Source: Thalassotalea sp. G2M2-11 (GTDB lineage: Bacteria > Pseudomonadota > Gammaproteobacteria > Enterobacterales > Alteromonadaceae). From it: DNA of 64,000 nt. Of the stretch, positions 8,078 to 16,696 are shown piece by piece (position 1 is the stretch's first letter; each line of letters opens with the position of its first letter). The translations under genes were made by a program, and so were the position numbers. A model generated the notes under the pieces. That model was not told the origin of the DNA and searched no databases. It saw nothing but the letters and a program-made list of their open reading frames with translations. The stretch lies in the NCBI RefSeq assembly GCF_017168195.1, contig NZ_JADNYL010000001.1, positions 1,240,001-1,304,000 of the forward strand. Direction: 5' to 3'.

Positions 8078-8148
8078 CCCGCTTTAGTGGACACCTCCTC
8101 ATTACATTGAGGAGGCTACAATGCCTAGATATACCCAACCCAAAAAAA
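8069..8148 (+). mobile_element. IS3-family remnant, left end copy 2
   Basis: About 79 bases repeat the start of copy 1 with few differences (TGGTCTTGACCCGCTTTAG, then the OrfA start codon and eight codons). The copy then breaks off, followed by GTGGACATCG. Two successive left ends suggest repeated insertion and deletion. Confidence 0.65.
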
Positions 8149-8213
8149 GTGGACATCGTAATATGGCGCTTATTAAAAACTGGATACTAACAAAAAGGTT
8201 TAGAGTACTAATC

Positions 8214-8693
8214 TTAATCACTCAGATTAATTTTGGCTATCTCGAATGGAAGCAATTTCCTGTCATTATTTAGCTTCACAACCTCGAGCTCATGAAAGAG
8301 ACTGGCATTGAAATACTTGTAAGTCCATTGATAATCGAACCCGTGTTTTTCCGCCTCATATCTATCCGATATGATTATAACTTTCATAATCTCTGCAATA
8401 CGGATTGCCATATAACACAGAGCACAAGGCTCTCCTGAAGCAATTAATGTTGTCCCTTTTAAAGAAACGTTTTTTTCATTCCATGAAGAATTTCTTATCG
8501 CCTGAATTTCAGCATGTGCGGTACAATCCAGATGCTTGGCGACTTGATTTACCCCTTTGCCAATAATTTCTCCATTCTGGTTAATGATAATTGCTGCAAA
8601 CGGCAAGCCACCTATCTTGACATTGCTGATAGCTAAATCAATAACGTTTTCTCCACACTTTATGAGCAGTTCTTCAGTGATATGGTCAGACAT
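8214..8693 (-). CDS. Nucleoside/cytidine deaminase-family protein
   Basis: A 159-residue zinc deaminase. The start is the ATG at 8693, with AAGGTGAG seven bases upstream; a GTG 12 bases earlier is part of that site. The signature HAE (CTAHAEIQAI) and PCXXC (GEPCALCYMAI) give the zinc ligands and the proton-shuttling Glu. The length and the C-terminal FDYQWTYKYF region resemble guanine-deaminase or tRNA-adenosine-deaminase-like members, but the substrate is not decided. The gene overlaps the azoreductase stop by eight bases, so translation is probably coupled. Confidence 0.85.
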   Translation of the reverse strand: MSDHITEELLIKCGENVIDLAISNVKIGGLPFAAIIINQNGEIIGKGVNQVAKHLDCTAHAEIQAIRNSSWNEKNVSLKGTTLIASGEPCALCYMAIRIAEIMKVIIISDRYEAEKHGFDYQWTYKYFNASLFHELEVVKLNNDRKLLPFEIAKINLSD

Positions 8694-9390
8694 TAGTGGT
8701 CTCACCTTTTAACGATGGTGCCATAGTTGAAATACTAAGTTCTGATGCGATACATTCGGCTCGGTGTTTTGCATTGGCTACTGACATGCGGTGTCTCTCG
8801 TCGCCAAATTCTTGGTATTCAGAGGCAATCTCATAAATTGTATCCACTCCTAAGTATTTACTCAGTGTTCGTAGGTGCGGTACCAGGTGACCAGAATCTT
8901 CTCTTATCCCTCCGTTCTCAAAACCAAACTCTCCGCTGGAAGTCACTATGATCAATGTCTTACTTGAGAATAAAGGCTTCAACGGGAAATCCCCTCGTGA
9001 GAGATCGAAATCAAACGTTTTGTTTATGCGTACAATTTGATCGAACCACGCTTTTAGCTGAGCCGGCATGCCGTAGTTATACATTGGTGAGGAAATCAAG
9101 ATAACATCTGCTACTTCTACCTCAGCTATCAGTTTATCTGATAGTGACAGTTTCTCTTTCTGTGCAGGGGTTCTTTTTTCTTCAGGGGTAAACACAGCGC
9201 CAATCCAATCTTGTGTAATGAAAGCAGGAGGGTTAACTCCAACGTCACGATAGATATATTCATCTTCAGGACGATTATTTTTCCATGTATCAATAAATCG
9301 AAGAGCAATATTTTTCGATATGGAATTGTGGTCTGGGTTTGGGTTGAACGCAGCTCTAACGCTTGAATCAATGTGTAATAATGTGCTCAT
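8686..9390 (-). CDS. azoR: FMN-dependent NADH-azoreductase
   Basis: A 234-residue flavodoxin-fold protein. It has the AzoR landmarks: HIDSSVR at the N-terminus, SPMYNYGMPAQLKAWFDQI (FMN and substrate contacts), GDFPLKPLFSSK and TSSGEFGF, then a C-terminal tail longer than usual. The enzyme uses NADH to reduce quinones and azo compounds in the cytosol. E. coli AzoR is about 201 residues, so the tail adds ~30. It is divergent from a LysR gene 140 bases away, which is the likely regulator, and forms an operon with the deaminase. Confidence 0.88.
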   Translation of the reverse strand: MSTLLHIDSSVRAAFNPNPDHNSISKNIALRFIDTWKNNRPEDEYIYRDVGVNPPAFITQDWIGAVFTPEEKRTPAQKEKLSLSDKLIAEVEVADVILISSPMYNYGMPAQLKAWFDQIVRINKTFDFDLSRGDFPLKPLFSSKTLIIVTSSGEFGFENGGIREDSGHLVPHLRTLSKYLGVDTIYEIASEYQEFGDERHRMSVANAKHRAECIASELSISTMAPSLKGETTNV

Positions 9391-9530
9391 GTGTATTCTC
9401 TTAGTTGATTAGTAACAGGAGCTATTTTGTGATTTTGAGTAGATTAGTACAAACGAGAAAGTTACACTTATAGATGAGTTTAAATCATCTAAGAGAATCG
9501 ATGAACTAGTTGTTAATTTGGAGATTAAGT

Positions 9531-10382
9531 TTGCAGGTATCGTTACAGGCACTGAAAGCCTTTGAGGCGGCTGCCCGTCGGGGAAGTTTTAAGTTGGCTG
9601 CAGAAGAACTTTCGCTGACGCCAACAGCCATTTCACACCACATTACCAACCTAGAAAGTCGGTTAAATGTAAATTTGTTTCATCGACTTGGAAGGCGGAT
9701 ATTACTAACCGAAACAGGTAAAAGACTAGCTAAAGCAACCTCGGACGGATTTCGGAAAATTGACAGTGCTCTAGAAGAGGTGATGAAGGCTGGCAGTGTG
9801 GTGAGAGTGACTACAACATCATCATTAGCTGCTATGGTGCTGATCCCTTCCCAGCATGAATTCGAACAAGCAAACCCCGATATTTCTATGGAAATATCGA
9901 CCGGTGAGTCGGTCGATAGTCAATCATATATTATTCCAATTCGGTTTGGTGACGCCTCACTTGCCGAGGATTCTGATGTTATTAGATTTGAATCATTCAA
10001 TGTATTTGGTGCTTATGGAATGACGCCTCCTTCTTGGTCAAATGACCCCATTACCCTTTTTACAACGGAGTGGAAAAATAAATCGTTACAGGATCCTCCA
10101 CTAGGCGCTTGGTTGGAAAAAAATGGATTGGATGGGTCTAATATTAAACTTAAAAAATTTGATCAAGAGCTTTTCGGGATCCAGCAGGCTATGGCAGAGA
10201 ATGGACTTGTGTTCTGTTCTACGACGCTCACTAAAAGGCTGTTAAAATCTAACCTTCTACAACAATTTGAAACTCGATCGGTCAAATCAGACTTTTGCTA
10301 TTATGTACCAAATAAGGACAGCTTCGAAACTAGAAGTGCAGCCAGATTTCTAAATTGGATCGAAGATGTTTTGAATCAATAA
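9531..10382 (+). CDS. LysR-family transcriptional regulator
   Basis: A 283-residue protein. I choose TTG at 9531 because GGAG lies seven bases upstream; an in-frame TTG at 9510 has no ribosome site. The N-terminal winged helix (LQALKAFEAAARRGSFKLAA, then TPTAISHHITNLE) is of the GcvA-like LysR group, followed by the ligand-binding domain. It is divergent from azoR-deaminase, the usual arrangement for a LysR protein and its target. Signal unknown. It lies inside the cassette region between IS remnants and a degenerate attC. Confidence 0.88.
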   Translation: MQVSLQALKAFEAAARRGSFKLAAEELSLTPTAISHHITNLESRLNVNLFHRLGRRILLTETGKRLAKATSDGFRKIDSALEEVMKAGSVVRVTTTSSLAAMVLIPSQHEFEQANPDISMEISTGESVDSQSYIIPIRFGDASLAEDSDVIRFESFNVFGAYGMTPPSWSNDPITLFTTEWKNKSLQDPPLGAWLEKNGLDGSNIKLKKFDQELFGIQQAMAENGLVFCSTTLTKRLLKSNLLQQFETRSVKSDFCYYVPNKDSFETRSAARFLNWIEDVLNQ

Positions 10383-10431
10383 TTCGTGCGGGCACTTCTG
10401 GTTAACTGAGTATTCCCAAGGCAAAATACCT

Positions 10432-10503
10432 GCATAACAAGTTGCTGCATAAGGAAAAATTACTCGCTGCACTCCCACTTTTCCAGTGAGCAAGGCTTTA
10501 TAC
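10432..10503 (+). other. Short, degenerate attC site 8
   Basis: R'' GCATAAC and an R' box reading TTTATAC in place of GTTATAC enclose a hairpin with GGAAAA and TTTTCC arms, only 72 bp. The following bases ACGTAAA match the reverse complement of the next cassette's end (TTTACGTTTAAC), which supports a true boundary at 10497/10498. Confidence 0.6.
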
Positions 10504-10521
10504 GTAAAGGAAGTTCAGCAG

Positions 10522-10803
10522 ATGGAATTAAATTCTGTAGAAGATGTAAAAGCACTTACTGAGTATCAAAAAATAGATCAAATACAACGTATTGAGAAAA
10601 AAATTCATAGGCTTAGTTTTATTCCTTTCATAGGCGGCCTAATGCTTTTGCTTTACAGTTTCTGGCTAATTTGGTCAGGAATTAATTCGCTATCTCCAGC
10701 CCACCTTATTGTCGTAGCTTCATTTGTTGCATCAATTGGGCACTCTAATGTGCAACGAACCGATTTGATTAAACATTTGTTTGAGTTAAAGTACGGCAAA
10801 TAA
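10522..10803 (+). CDS. Small two-helix membrane protein (integron cassette)
   Basis: A 93-residue protein. The start is the ATG at 10522, with AAGGAAG eight bases upstream; the longer frame from a GTG at 10486 begins inside the attC. A charged N-terminal helix (about residues 1-34) is followed by two hydrophobic segments (about 35-54 and 60-77) and a short tail. No family is recognised. The cassette runs 10498-10907. Confidence 0.7.
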   Translation: MELNSVEDVKALTEYQKIDQIQRIEKKIHRLSFIPFIGGLMLLLYSFWLIWSGINSLSPAHLIVVASFVASIGHSNVQRTDLIKHLFELKYGK

Positions 10804-10808
10804 TTTAC

Positions 10809-10913
10809 GTTTAACAAGGCTATAATGGCAATTGGACGCAAAACGCTTGGCTTGCGCTCATTCTTCGCTAATTTTAGCCAAGCATTTATGCGCCCCATAT
10901 GGCGGCGTTAGCA
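10809..10913 (+). other. attC site 9
   Basis: R'' GTTTAAC and R' GTTAGCA enclose a CGCTTGGCT...AGCCAAGC stem with arms GGACGC and GCGCCCC. It is about 105 bp and similar to attC6. Confidence 0.88.
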
Positions 10914-10928
10914 CTACAAGGAGATAGC

Positions 10929-11762
10929 GTGCACAAATCCATATCATTTTTACTTCTAGTTGCTTTATTAGTTTCTTTTTCATTAAAAGCTGAAAATCAC
11001 CAATATGAGGTAAATAAAGTCGAATATAAAAATTTAGTCGCTAACTTGTATTTACCTCAAACTGACAGAAAACTTCCTGTAGTTATTGCCTTTGGTGGTT
11101 TTGAAGGTGGATTAGGTACTGGTGATGCTAACGGTGAAATGATCGCTCCTCACGGTATTGCTGTTTTAGGGTTAGCTTACTTTAAAGAAAAAGGTATTTC
11201 TCAAACTCTAGATCAAATACCAATGGAATATTTTATTGAAGCAATTGATTATTTAGAAACTCATCCTTTAATAGATTCTTCTAGAATTGGTGTTGTTGGT
11301 GGCTCTAGAGGCTCGGAAGCTGCTTTTTTATTAGCAAGTATGGACGCTCGAATCAAGTCGGTTGTTGTCACGACCCCAAGCAAGGTTGCTTGGTATGGTC
11401 TAACAGTACCCAAGTCAGCTTGGACATATGAAGGTCAAGATATTCCTGCTTTGGGGTTAGCGTTGGATTCAAGTGCTAAGTTAATCGACAGGTTTACTGT
11501 TGCATTAGATAATAAAACTAACGTAAATAAATCTTTATTTAAATTTGAAAATATTAATGGTCCAATATTTATGATTTCAGCAGAAAACGATCAAGTGTGG
11601 CCGTCTTATAAAATGTCTAAAGACATAGAGCTTTATTTAAAAAACAAGCAGTTTAAACACAAAGTAATTCATAACTCTTATAAAACTGGTCACGGTTTCA
11701 GTAAAGAGACAGCTCCCGAAATTAAAAAATCTATCATTAATCACTTTGTAAGTACATTGTAG
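10929..11762 (+). CDS. Exported alpha/beta hydrolase, BAAT/dienelactone-hydrolase type (integron cassette)
   Basis: A 277-residue protein starting at GTG 10929, with AAGGAG five bases upstream; the frame is open further back into attC9. A signal peptide (ISFLLLVALLVSFSLKA) precedes an alpha/beta hydrolase of the BAAT C-terminal type. The nucleophile elbow is GGSRGSE, the acid is in SAENDQVWPS, and the histidine is in TGHGFS. It likely cleaves or transfers an acyl or thioester group in the periplasm; the substrate is unknown. GTTAGCACTACAA at 10907 matches the reverse complement of its end with one mismatch, so the cassette was complete. Confidence 0.82.
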   Translation: MHKSISFLLLVALLVSFSLKAENHQYEVNKVEYKNLVANLYLPQTDRKLPVVIAFGGFEGGLGTGDANGEMIAPHGIAVLGLAYFKEKGISQTLDQIPMEYFIEAIDYLETHPLIDSSRIGVVGGSRGSEAAFLLASMDARIKSVVVTTPSKVAWYGLTVPKSAWTYEGQDIPALGLALDSSAKLIDRFTVALDNKTNVNKSLFKFENINGPIFMISAENDQVWPSYKMSKDIELYLKNKQFKHKVIHNSYKTGHGFSKETAPEIKKSIINHFVSTL

Positions 11763-11790
11763 CGCTAACAAAAATACTATGGTTTTGAAT
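11763..11790 (+). other. Truncated attC at the array's right end
   Basis: R'' GCGCTAAC with AAAAATACTATGG following, but no recognisable second half. The array stops here; 11791-12011 holds no gene that I can see. Confidence 0.6.
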
Positions 11791-12011
11791 GTCAGTATTT
11801 AGTACTTTCTGGAAAAAGTGAACAACGGAAGTTGAAAGGTTTATTGTCTAATGAACTTTCTATACGCAAAAAAAGCAAAAGATAATATGTTTACAGTAGC
11901 TTTGCCATCAACCGTAAGCGTAAAAGCGTTATTGGTGTGATGAACCAATTCTACATTGTATTCACTATCCCTAAATAATGTGTATCGCTTCAAACGCTAG
12001 AATATTTGTAA

Positions 12012-12782
12012 TTAACGTAATGCTTTGAGTCCATTTCTTATCTCTGGGTAATATTTTGTAAGACTGGAAATGTTAGATGCTAACTGAGAATAACGAAGCC
12101 TTAAAAGGCCTAATATTTCCTTGTTTTGTTTAAGAATATTTACTATCTCTTTTATTGATTCTTTTGAAGACTTCAGTTTACACGGGTAATCAAGTGAATT
12201 TACTATGGTTTTGTAGTCCAATGTTTGTGCTAATTTATCGCCACACTGTTTTAGCAACTCATCTTGTAACGTAATAGGTACAGATTTTCTGAATAATTCC
12301 CTGTATTTTGAATTCTGACCATTTGTTCTTAATGTTTTAAATAATTCAAAATTGTATACATGTATGGCAGTTTTTAGTAAAATTTCATCTTTGATTAGTT
12401 TCAGTTCACCATTTGCTCTAAGTTCATCAAATGTGGCACTAATTCTATAATCAATTTGATATTGAGTTGCTCGGTAAGCGGCTATTATAAATTCTTCATC
12501 ATTTAAGTATTGGTCATGTTCTAAATCACTGATCACTTTTTCTAAATTGTTTTTTACATCACTATAATATTCAATCAGATACTGATAGTTCCATGCTTCT
12601 TCTTTTAGGTCTTTCCTGAGCCGTTCAGACATTATGCTAGATTGCTCATTACTTTTACGTTCTTCATTCCAATTTGAAACTTGTAAACCAACAAATATAC
12701 CTAATACGACAATAAAAAAGTCTAACACTACCGCTAACCAATTTTGTTTTGATAGATTATCTAATACGCGTCGAAAGAGCAT
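12012..12782 (-). CDS. DUF6090-like membrane-anchored protein
   Basis: A 256-residue protein with one N-terminal membrane helix (about residues 15-34, LAVVLDFFIVVLGIFVGLQV), then SNWNEERK and a long helical soluble region. This N-terminal pattern is typical of the uncharacterised DUF6090 family in marine bacteria; no function is known. Its start ATG follows an AT-rich leader with weak ribosome site. It stands alone, facing the end of the cassette array. Confidence 0.7.
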   Translation of the reverse strand: MLFRRVLDNLSKQNWLAVVLDFFIVVLGIFVGLQVSNWNEERKSNEQSSIMSERLRKDLKEEAWNYQYLIEYYSDVKNNLEKVISDLEHDQYLNDEEFIIAAYRATQYQIDYRISATFDELRANGELKLIKDEILLKTAIHVYNFELFKTLRTNGQNSKYRELFRKSVPITLQDELLKQCGDKLAQTLDYKTIVNSLDYPCKLKSSKESIKEIVNILKQNKEILGLLRLRYSQLASNISSLTKYYPEIRNGLKALR

Positions 12783-12978
12783 TTTGTTGTTTTCTTATTT
12801 ATATTTATTTTGTTCCAGATTAGAACAATAACTAAGGTGTTTCAATTATAGGAGTTAAATGTCTGCTATAGGTACTTTTTCGACAGTGACATTTGATTGA
12901 AATTATTCATCTAATTTTGTGAACACCAAGCGACTTTGTCGTGCTTTAATTGCCAAAAGATCCTGTTGAAGTCACCCA

Positions 12979-13743
12979 TTAAGACTTTAATCGACTGACA
13001 CCAAATAACACTTTTTTTAATTTTGCTTTGGTTGATCGCCAATGGGTCATTGGGATAGAGGGAGATTGTGCGATGATCTGCTCGAATTCCTCATCTGATA
13101 ATTGTATGTCATTGCCATGAGCCAATAATATTTTGTTTACTTGTAAATGCTTAATGCGGTTTAGCGAGGCTTTATAACGGTTGGGATAAAATATTGGGTA
13201 AGGGAAGGTGGCTTTTCCTTTCACTTTGACTAATAAGTCCGCAATATAGACACAATTTTCTGCTCGATGATACAAGGATAAGTCTCTATCTGTGTGCCCT
13301 TGAGTAAACAGGGCTTGCCAATCGGGAAAGTGCGGTATGGTATCACCATCATTTAAGGCAACATCTGCGGTTAATTTACGTGAGTACCAGATATTTTTTC
13401 TTGGCTTGGCTTTACGCTTGGCTACCCACTGAGTTAGTGCCATATCGGTCAGGTGCATTAAAAAACCGTCAATGCCTGAGTACCACTGACCACTGACATT
13501 TGCGCTTGCCACGGTACATTGAGTTAATTTTCTTAATTGGTTAGCAGCCCCTGCATGATCTGGATGCATATGTGTGACAACAACCGTTGTTAAATCTGAA
13601 AAGCTTCGGCCAAGCTTGTGGATAATAAAGTGCGCTAATGTTGTGATATCTGCACGACTACAACCGTCGAGTAGCAGTAAACCATGCGGGTACTCAACTA
13701 GATAAATAGTTTGGATATAACCTGAAATTTTATGGAGTTTCAT
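12979..13743 (-). CDS. Metallo-beta-lactamase-fold hydrolase
   Basis: A 254-residue cytosolic protein without a signal peptide. The zinc-binding motif HXHXDH is present (THMHPDHAG, about residue 59), with further ligands in TQGHTDRD, VYIADLLV and LAHGND. These residues fit the glyoxalase-II-like branch, not a true beta-lactamase. The substrate is unknown. It lies 85 bases downstream of the erythromycin-esterase-like gene on the same strand and may share its transcript. Confidence 0.85.
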   Translation of the reverse strand: MKLHKISGYIQTIYLVEYPHGLLLLDGCSRADITTLAHFIIHKLGRSFSDLTTVVVTHMHPDHAGAANQLRKLTQCTVASANVSGQWYSGIDGFLMHLTDMALTQWVAKRKAKPRKNIWYSRKLTADVALNDGDTIPHFPDWQALFTQGHTDRDLSLYHRAENCVYIADLLVKVKGKATFPYPIFYPNRYKASLNRIKHLQVNKILLAHGNDIQLSDEEFEQIIAQSPSIPMTHWRSTKAKLKKVLFGVSRLKS

Positions 13744-13828
13744 ATTGCTATTCTATCGGTAAACTCCTTTATTGGTAAAACTATTTATTCAGGCACCAGT
13801 AAGCCATTGGCTACTGGTGTTTAATGGC

Positions 13829-15058
13829 TTATGGGCTTGGTGATACTTGCTTGATCAAAAAGCTAGCGTCAAAGTGCGACTGCCAATGCTTTACTTTTAT
13901 CTGGTGCTCACTTTGGTAACCATGACCAAATAACGAAAACTCTTGATATTGTTTTGCCTTAAATTGCGCTGGTTGAATAAACACCGCTTGATTATTGTGT
14001 TTAAAGGGGAGCGTGAGATCAGCGGCTAAGTGCGGTTTATCTATTAGAGGTAATTGATTTACTGAACCATCAATGTAGTTTCTGTAGCTACCTGATAAGC
14101 CCGCAATATTAACATGGTATGATTTGCTTGCATATTTGCTCGCTAATGCGGTCGCAACGTTGTGGTAACGGTTAGTGATATATCCTTGTTTGTTTACATG
14201 CACATAGTGCCCCCAAATAATAACTTTTTTATTGGGGTAAACATGGGTGAGTAACCAATCAATATTATTCGCCATTACCAGATCATGCTCGTCAAAGCGC
14301 CTTATTTGATAATCAACCTCAATCAGTCTTAATACACCAGCTAGTAAGCGAGCAAAATAGGCAGGAGAGTCTAATTGAGGTTGTTTATCTGCAGCAATGA
14401 GCGCATCAATAATGTGGTAGCCGTGCTGAAGTAAACCCTTGGTTTCATTATTACTGAAGGAGAGCGGTTTTCTGGCGATACTCGCTTGTAACATCTTAGA
14501 GAATACAGGCCAGTTCGCCAAAAGTTGCTGAGCTTGTGGCAGTTTATCTAGTTGAGATTTTAACCGATGAACAAAATGTTTTATCGATTGTTCCCCACTT
14601 AAGCGACCATCAAAACCAGTAACAGCCAATGGGTTACTGCTAGCCCTTTGCTGATCGATATAATTTAGTAGTGATAAAAACGCCTGATCTTTCGCGTAGG
14701 CAAAAAAGACATTACCTAGCGCTTGGCTTGCTAAACTTTGCTGAGTGTTTTTCCAGATCTCTTGCACATCAAAAAAGCCACTTTCAAGGAGTAGCACATC
14801 AAAGCCATGCTGTTGATGAAGGTATTTTACTAAACGTGATTTCAGCGCGAAAACTTCATGTTCGCCATGGGTAAGCTCATCAAGATAAACAATATTTTTA
14901 TTGCGAATTTGCTTACCAAACTGGCTTAAATCACTAAAGTCTTGATCATCGGTTAACGATACCGTGGTAAAAGGAGATAAAGTAAGCTGAGTTTGTGCAA
15001 TTGCTGGTAAGAAGCAAAGTAAAAGTAGACAGCTGCTTAACAGGTTAAAATATTTCAT
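13829..15058 (-). CDS. Erythromycin-esterase-family protein, exported
   Basis: A 409-residue protein with a signal peptide (LLSSCLLLLCFLPAIA). The family pattern is seen in LDELTHGEHEVFALK (catalytic-site His and Glu), LLLESGFFD, GFDGRLSG and IIWGHYVHVNK. Members hydrolyse macrolide lactones or unknown esters; a secreted copy in a marine chromosome is more likely a general esterase than a resistance enzyme. Its ATG shares a base with the stop codon of the cytochrome b561 gene (TAATG), so the two are translationally coupled. Confidence 0.8.
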   Translation of the reverse strand: MKYFNLLSSCLLLLCFLPAIAQTQLTLSPFTTVSLTDDQDFSDLSQFGKQIRNKNIVYLDELTHGEHEVFALKSRLVKYLHQQHGFDVLLLESGFFDVQEIWKNTQQSLASQALGNVFFAYAKDQAFLSLLNYIDQQRASSNPLAVTGFDGRLSGEQSIKHFVHRLKSQLDKLPQAQQLLANWPVFSKMLQASIARKPLSFSNNETKGLLQHGYHIIDALIAADKQPQLDSPAYFARLLAGVLRLIEVDYQIRRFDEHDLVMANNIDWLLTHVYPNKKVIIWGHYVHVNKQGYITNRYHNVATALASKYASKSYHVNIAGLSGSYRNYIDGSVNQLPLIDKPHLAADLTLPFKHNNQAVFIQPAQFKAKQYQEFSLFGHGYQSEHQIKVKHWQSHFDASFLIKQVSPSP

Positions 15059-15612
15059 TATACCGTCTCCGATTGTGTATAACGTTTAGACATCATGCGT
15101 TTGAGCGTTAAGTCTTTATCAACAAAATGATGCTTTAATGCCGCGATGATATGTGCACTGAGCAATGCCACAAAAGTAAAACCTGTATAAGTGTGTGTTT
15201 GCTTACCTAGGTTACTTAAGGTTGCACTAAAAGGGATCACATCTCCTGATATCGTGTAATTATCTGGGATAATTACGATGTTAAAGAGGCTAACACCGTA
15301 GCCGCCAAAGCCTGAATAGATCAGCCCAGATATTGGCATCAATATACTACAAGCTAATAACAAGTTATGGGCGCAGTTAACTAGCCATTGATGTGTCGAA
15401 CCATCGGCTATTGATGGCCAAGTGTGTTGATAGCGATGATACAAACGCATCATAACGAATACTAATGCTATGACACCCAAAGATTTATGCCAGTGGTAAA
15501 TTGAATAGTCGTTACCATCTGCCATATAAAAGCCGGCGGCGAGTAGGTTGATAAGCAGTAATGCGCTGACCCAATGAAACACTCGGGTCGGCAGGTATTT
15601 ATCTGAAATCAT
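15058..15612 (-). CDS. Cytochrome b561-family protein
   Basis: A 184-residue inner-membrane protein with four helices. Haem-ligand histidines lie in RVFHWVSAL, IYHWHKSLG and HIIAALKHHF, as in bacterial CybB-type b561. Such proteins move electrons from the quinone pool to acceptors or scavenge superoxide. It heads an operon with the erythromycin-esterase-like gene; the LytTR gene upstream on the same strand could regulate it. Confidence 0.85.
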   Translation of the reverse strand: MISDKYLPTRVFHWVSALLLINLLAAGFYMADGNDYSIYHWHKSLGVIALVFVMMRLYHRYQHTWPSIADGSTHQWLVNCAHNLLLACSILMPISGLIYSGFGGYGVSLFNIVIIPDNYTISGDVIPFSATLSNLGKQTHTYTGFTFVALLSAHIIAALKHHFVDKDLTLKRMMSKRYTQSETV

Positions 15613-15705
15613 ATCGGATTCTCCATCATTAATTTGCCTTTAGCTTATGTTTGCTAGGCCATATCAACTACGGTTTTGTGATGAATGGATGGATTTTGGT
15701 ATCAA

Positions 15706-16569
15706 TTAATATTCGCTGAGGCTAATGGGATAATCGGCGAGTTTTTCTTTGATATTGCTTTTACAGCGTTTACTAATGGCCACCTGTTGATGGTTGTTTA
15801 AGATGGCTAATGCATTACCAGATGTTTGATTCTGAATAGCGCTAATACAATGTAAATTAACTATGTTGCTTCGATGGCACTGGTAAAAGTGATCGGGGAG
15901 TTCAGTTAATATTTGCTTTAAACTGGCGCGTTTTAAATATTGGCCTTCAGTGCTGTTGATTTCAACATAATTACCTGCAGAGCGTATCAAATATATTGTT
16001 TGCACATCGAGTTTAAAAGGTCTGCCTAAATGTTCGAGCTCAATGAGTACGAGGGGAGATGTTTTTGCTGTTTGGCTATCACTTGCTTTGATCGGTGCTT
16101 GCTGGTGTGTTTGCAAATTATGTATATGCTTTTGATAAATTTTTACATACCAATACAGGTAAATAGCACCAAATATGGCGAGTTGTTTCGGCATAAATAA
16201 CACAAAATACCCCGTTAAATCGGTTTTTACATAGGAAAAATCGAACAGTAGTTGCAGGGTTATAGCAATCAGCACCATAGGCGCGCCGATAACTATCGCA
16301 TTGTTAAGTAGAGAATGTTTTTTCATCCTCAATGTTAACATCAGCAATGACAGCGGCGCTGTAAAGTACCAAATGCCTGAAAGCTTTAGCCACCAAAGAA
16401 GATGGTCGAGATATTGAGTATCGCCTTTAGCAACATAGTTGAAGTAAAAAACACTATAAATGGCAATGAACAGCAAGTAAGCCATGCCAAACCAAGCGAG
16501 ATTAATTAGTGCTTGAGTGTGTGCTTTTGATTGATGTAAGAGAGGTTTAAATTGGCGTAATAAGAGCAA
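15706..16569 (-). CDS. Membrane-anchored LytTR-type regulator
   Basis: A 287-residue protein. The N-terminal ~150 residues have four membrane helices, and the C-terminal ~100 residues are a LytTR DNA-binding domain (IYLIRSAGNYVEI, YLKRASLKQIL, QCHRSNIVNLHCI). It is a one-component sensor-regulator without a receiver domain. The only start available is a TTG at 16569 with a poor ribosome site, or one lost upstream. It probably controls the b561 operon, 93 bases downstream. Confidence 0.85.
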   Translation of the reverse strand: MLLLRQFKPLLHQSKAHTQALINLAWFGMAYLLFIAIYSVFYFNYVAKGDTQYLDHLLWWLKLSGIWYFTAPLSLLMLTLRMKKHSLLNNAIVIGAPMVLIAITLQLLFDFSYVKTDLTGYFVLFMPKQLAIFGAIYLYWYVKIYQKHIHNLQTHQQAPIKASDSQTAKTSPLVLIELEHLGRPFKLDVQTIYLIRSAGNYVEINSTEGQYLKRASLKQILTELPDHFYQCHRSNIVNLHCISAIQNQTSGNALAILNNHQQVAISKRCKSNIKEKLADYPISLSEY

Positions 16570-16696
16570 ATTAAATGATTTTCTACATAGCTAAATTATT
16601 CGGAATTTCAGTTTAATGTTAAATAAAATCAAAGCCAAACATTGATTTATATGTTTTCGTAATTAAATGTATCATGTTTGGTGGGCGATTATTGGC

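Larger units (their letters stand above)
3072..11769 (+). mobile_element. Integron cassette array without integrase in the window (CALIN-like)
   Basis: Successive single genes, almost all on the plus strand, are each followed by an attC site. Boundaries (G^TT) fall at 3071/3072, 3886/3887, 4420/4421, 4837/4838, 5467/5468, 6333/6334, 6823/6824, about 10497/10498 and 10907/10908. The first bases of most cassettes are the reverse complement of their own attC R'' end, as expected for DNA that was once circular: for example GTTATGTATC at 6333 against GATACATAAC at 6726, and GTTAGATTAC at 6823 against GTAATCTAAC at 7807. No tyrosine-recombinase gene of the IntI type lies within the window. The array is interrupted by IS3 remnants and an azoreductase block. 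Confidence 0.9.

Noticed and set aside
8149-8200. Second half of the broken attC (ATGGCGCTTATTA)
   Set aside because: Resembles an R' box only loosely and no matching R'' end is found for a following cassette.
3072-11769. CRISPR array, suggested by regularly spaced similar ~100-bp sequences
   Set aside because: The repeats are attC hairpins separated by whole genes of varied length, with no short repeat-spacer units or cas genes.
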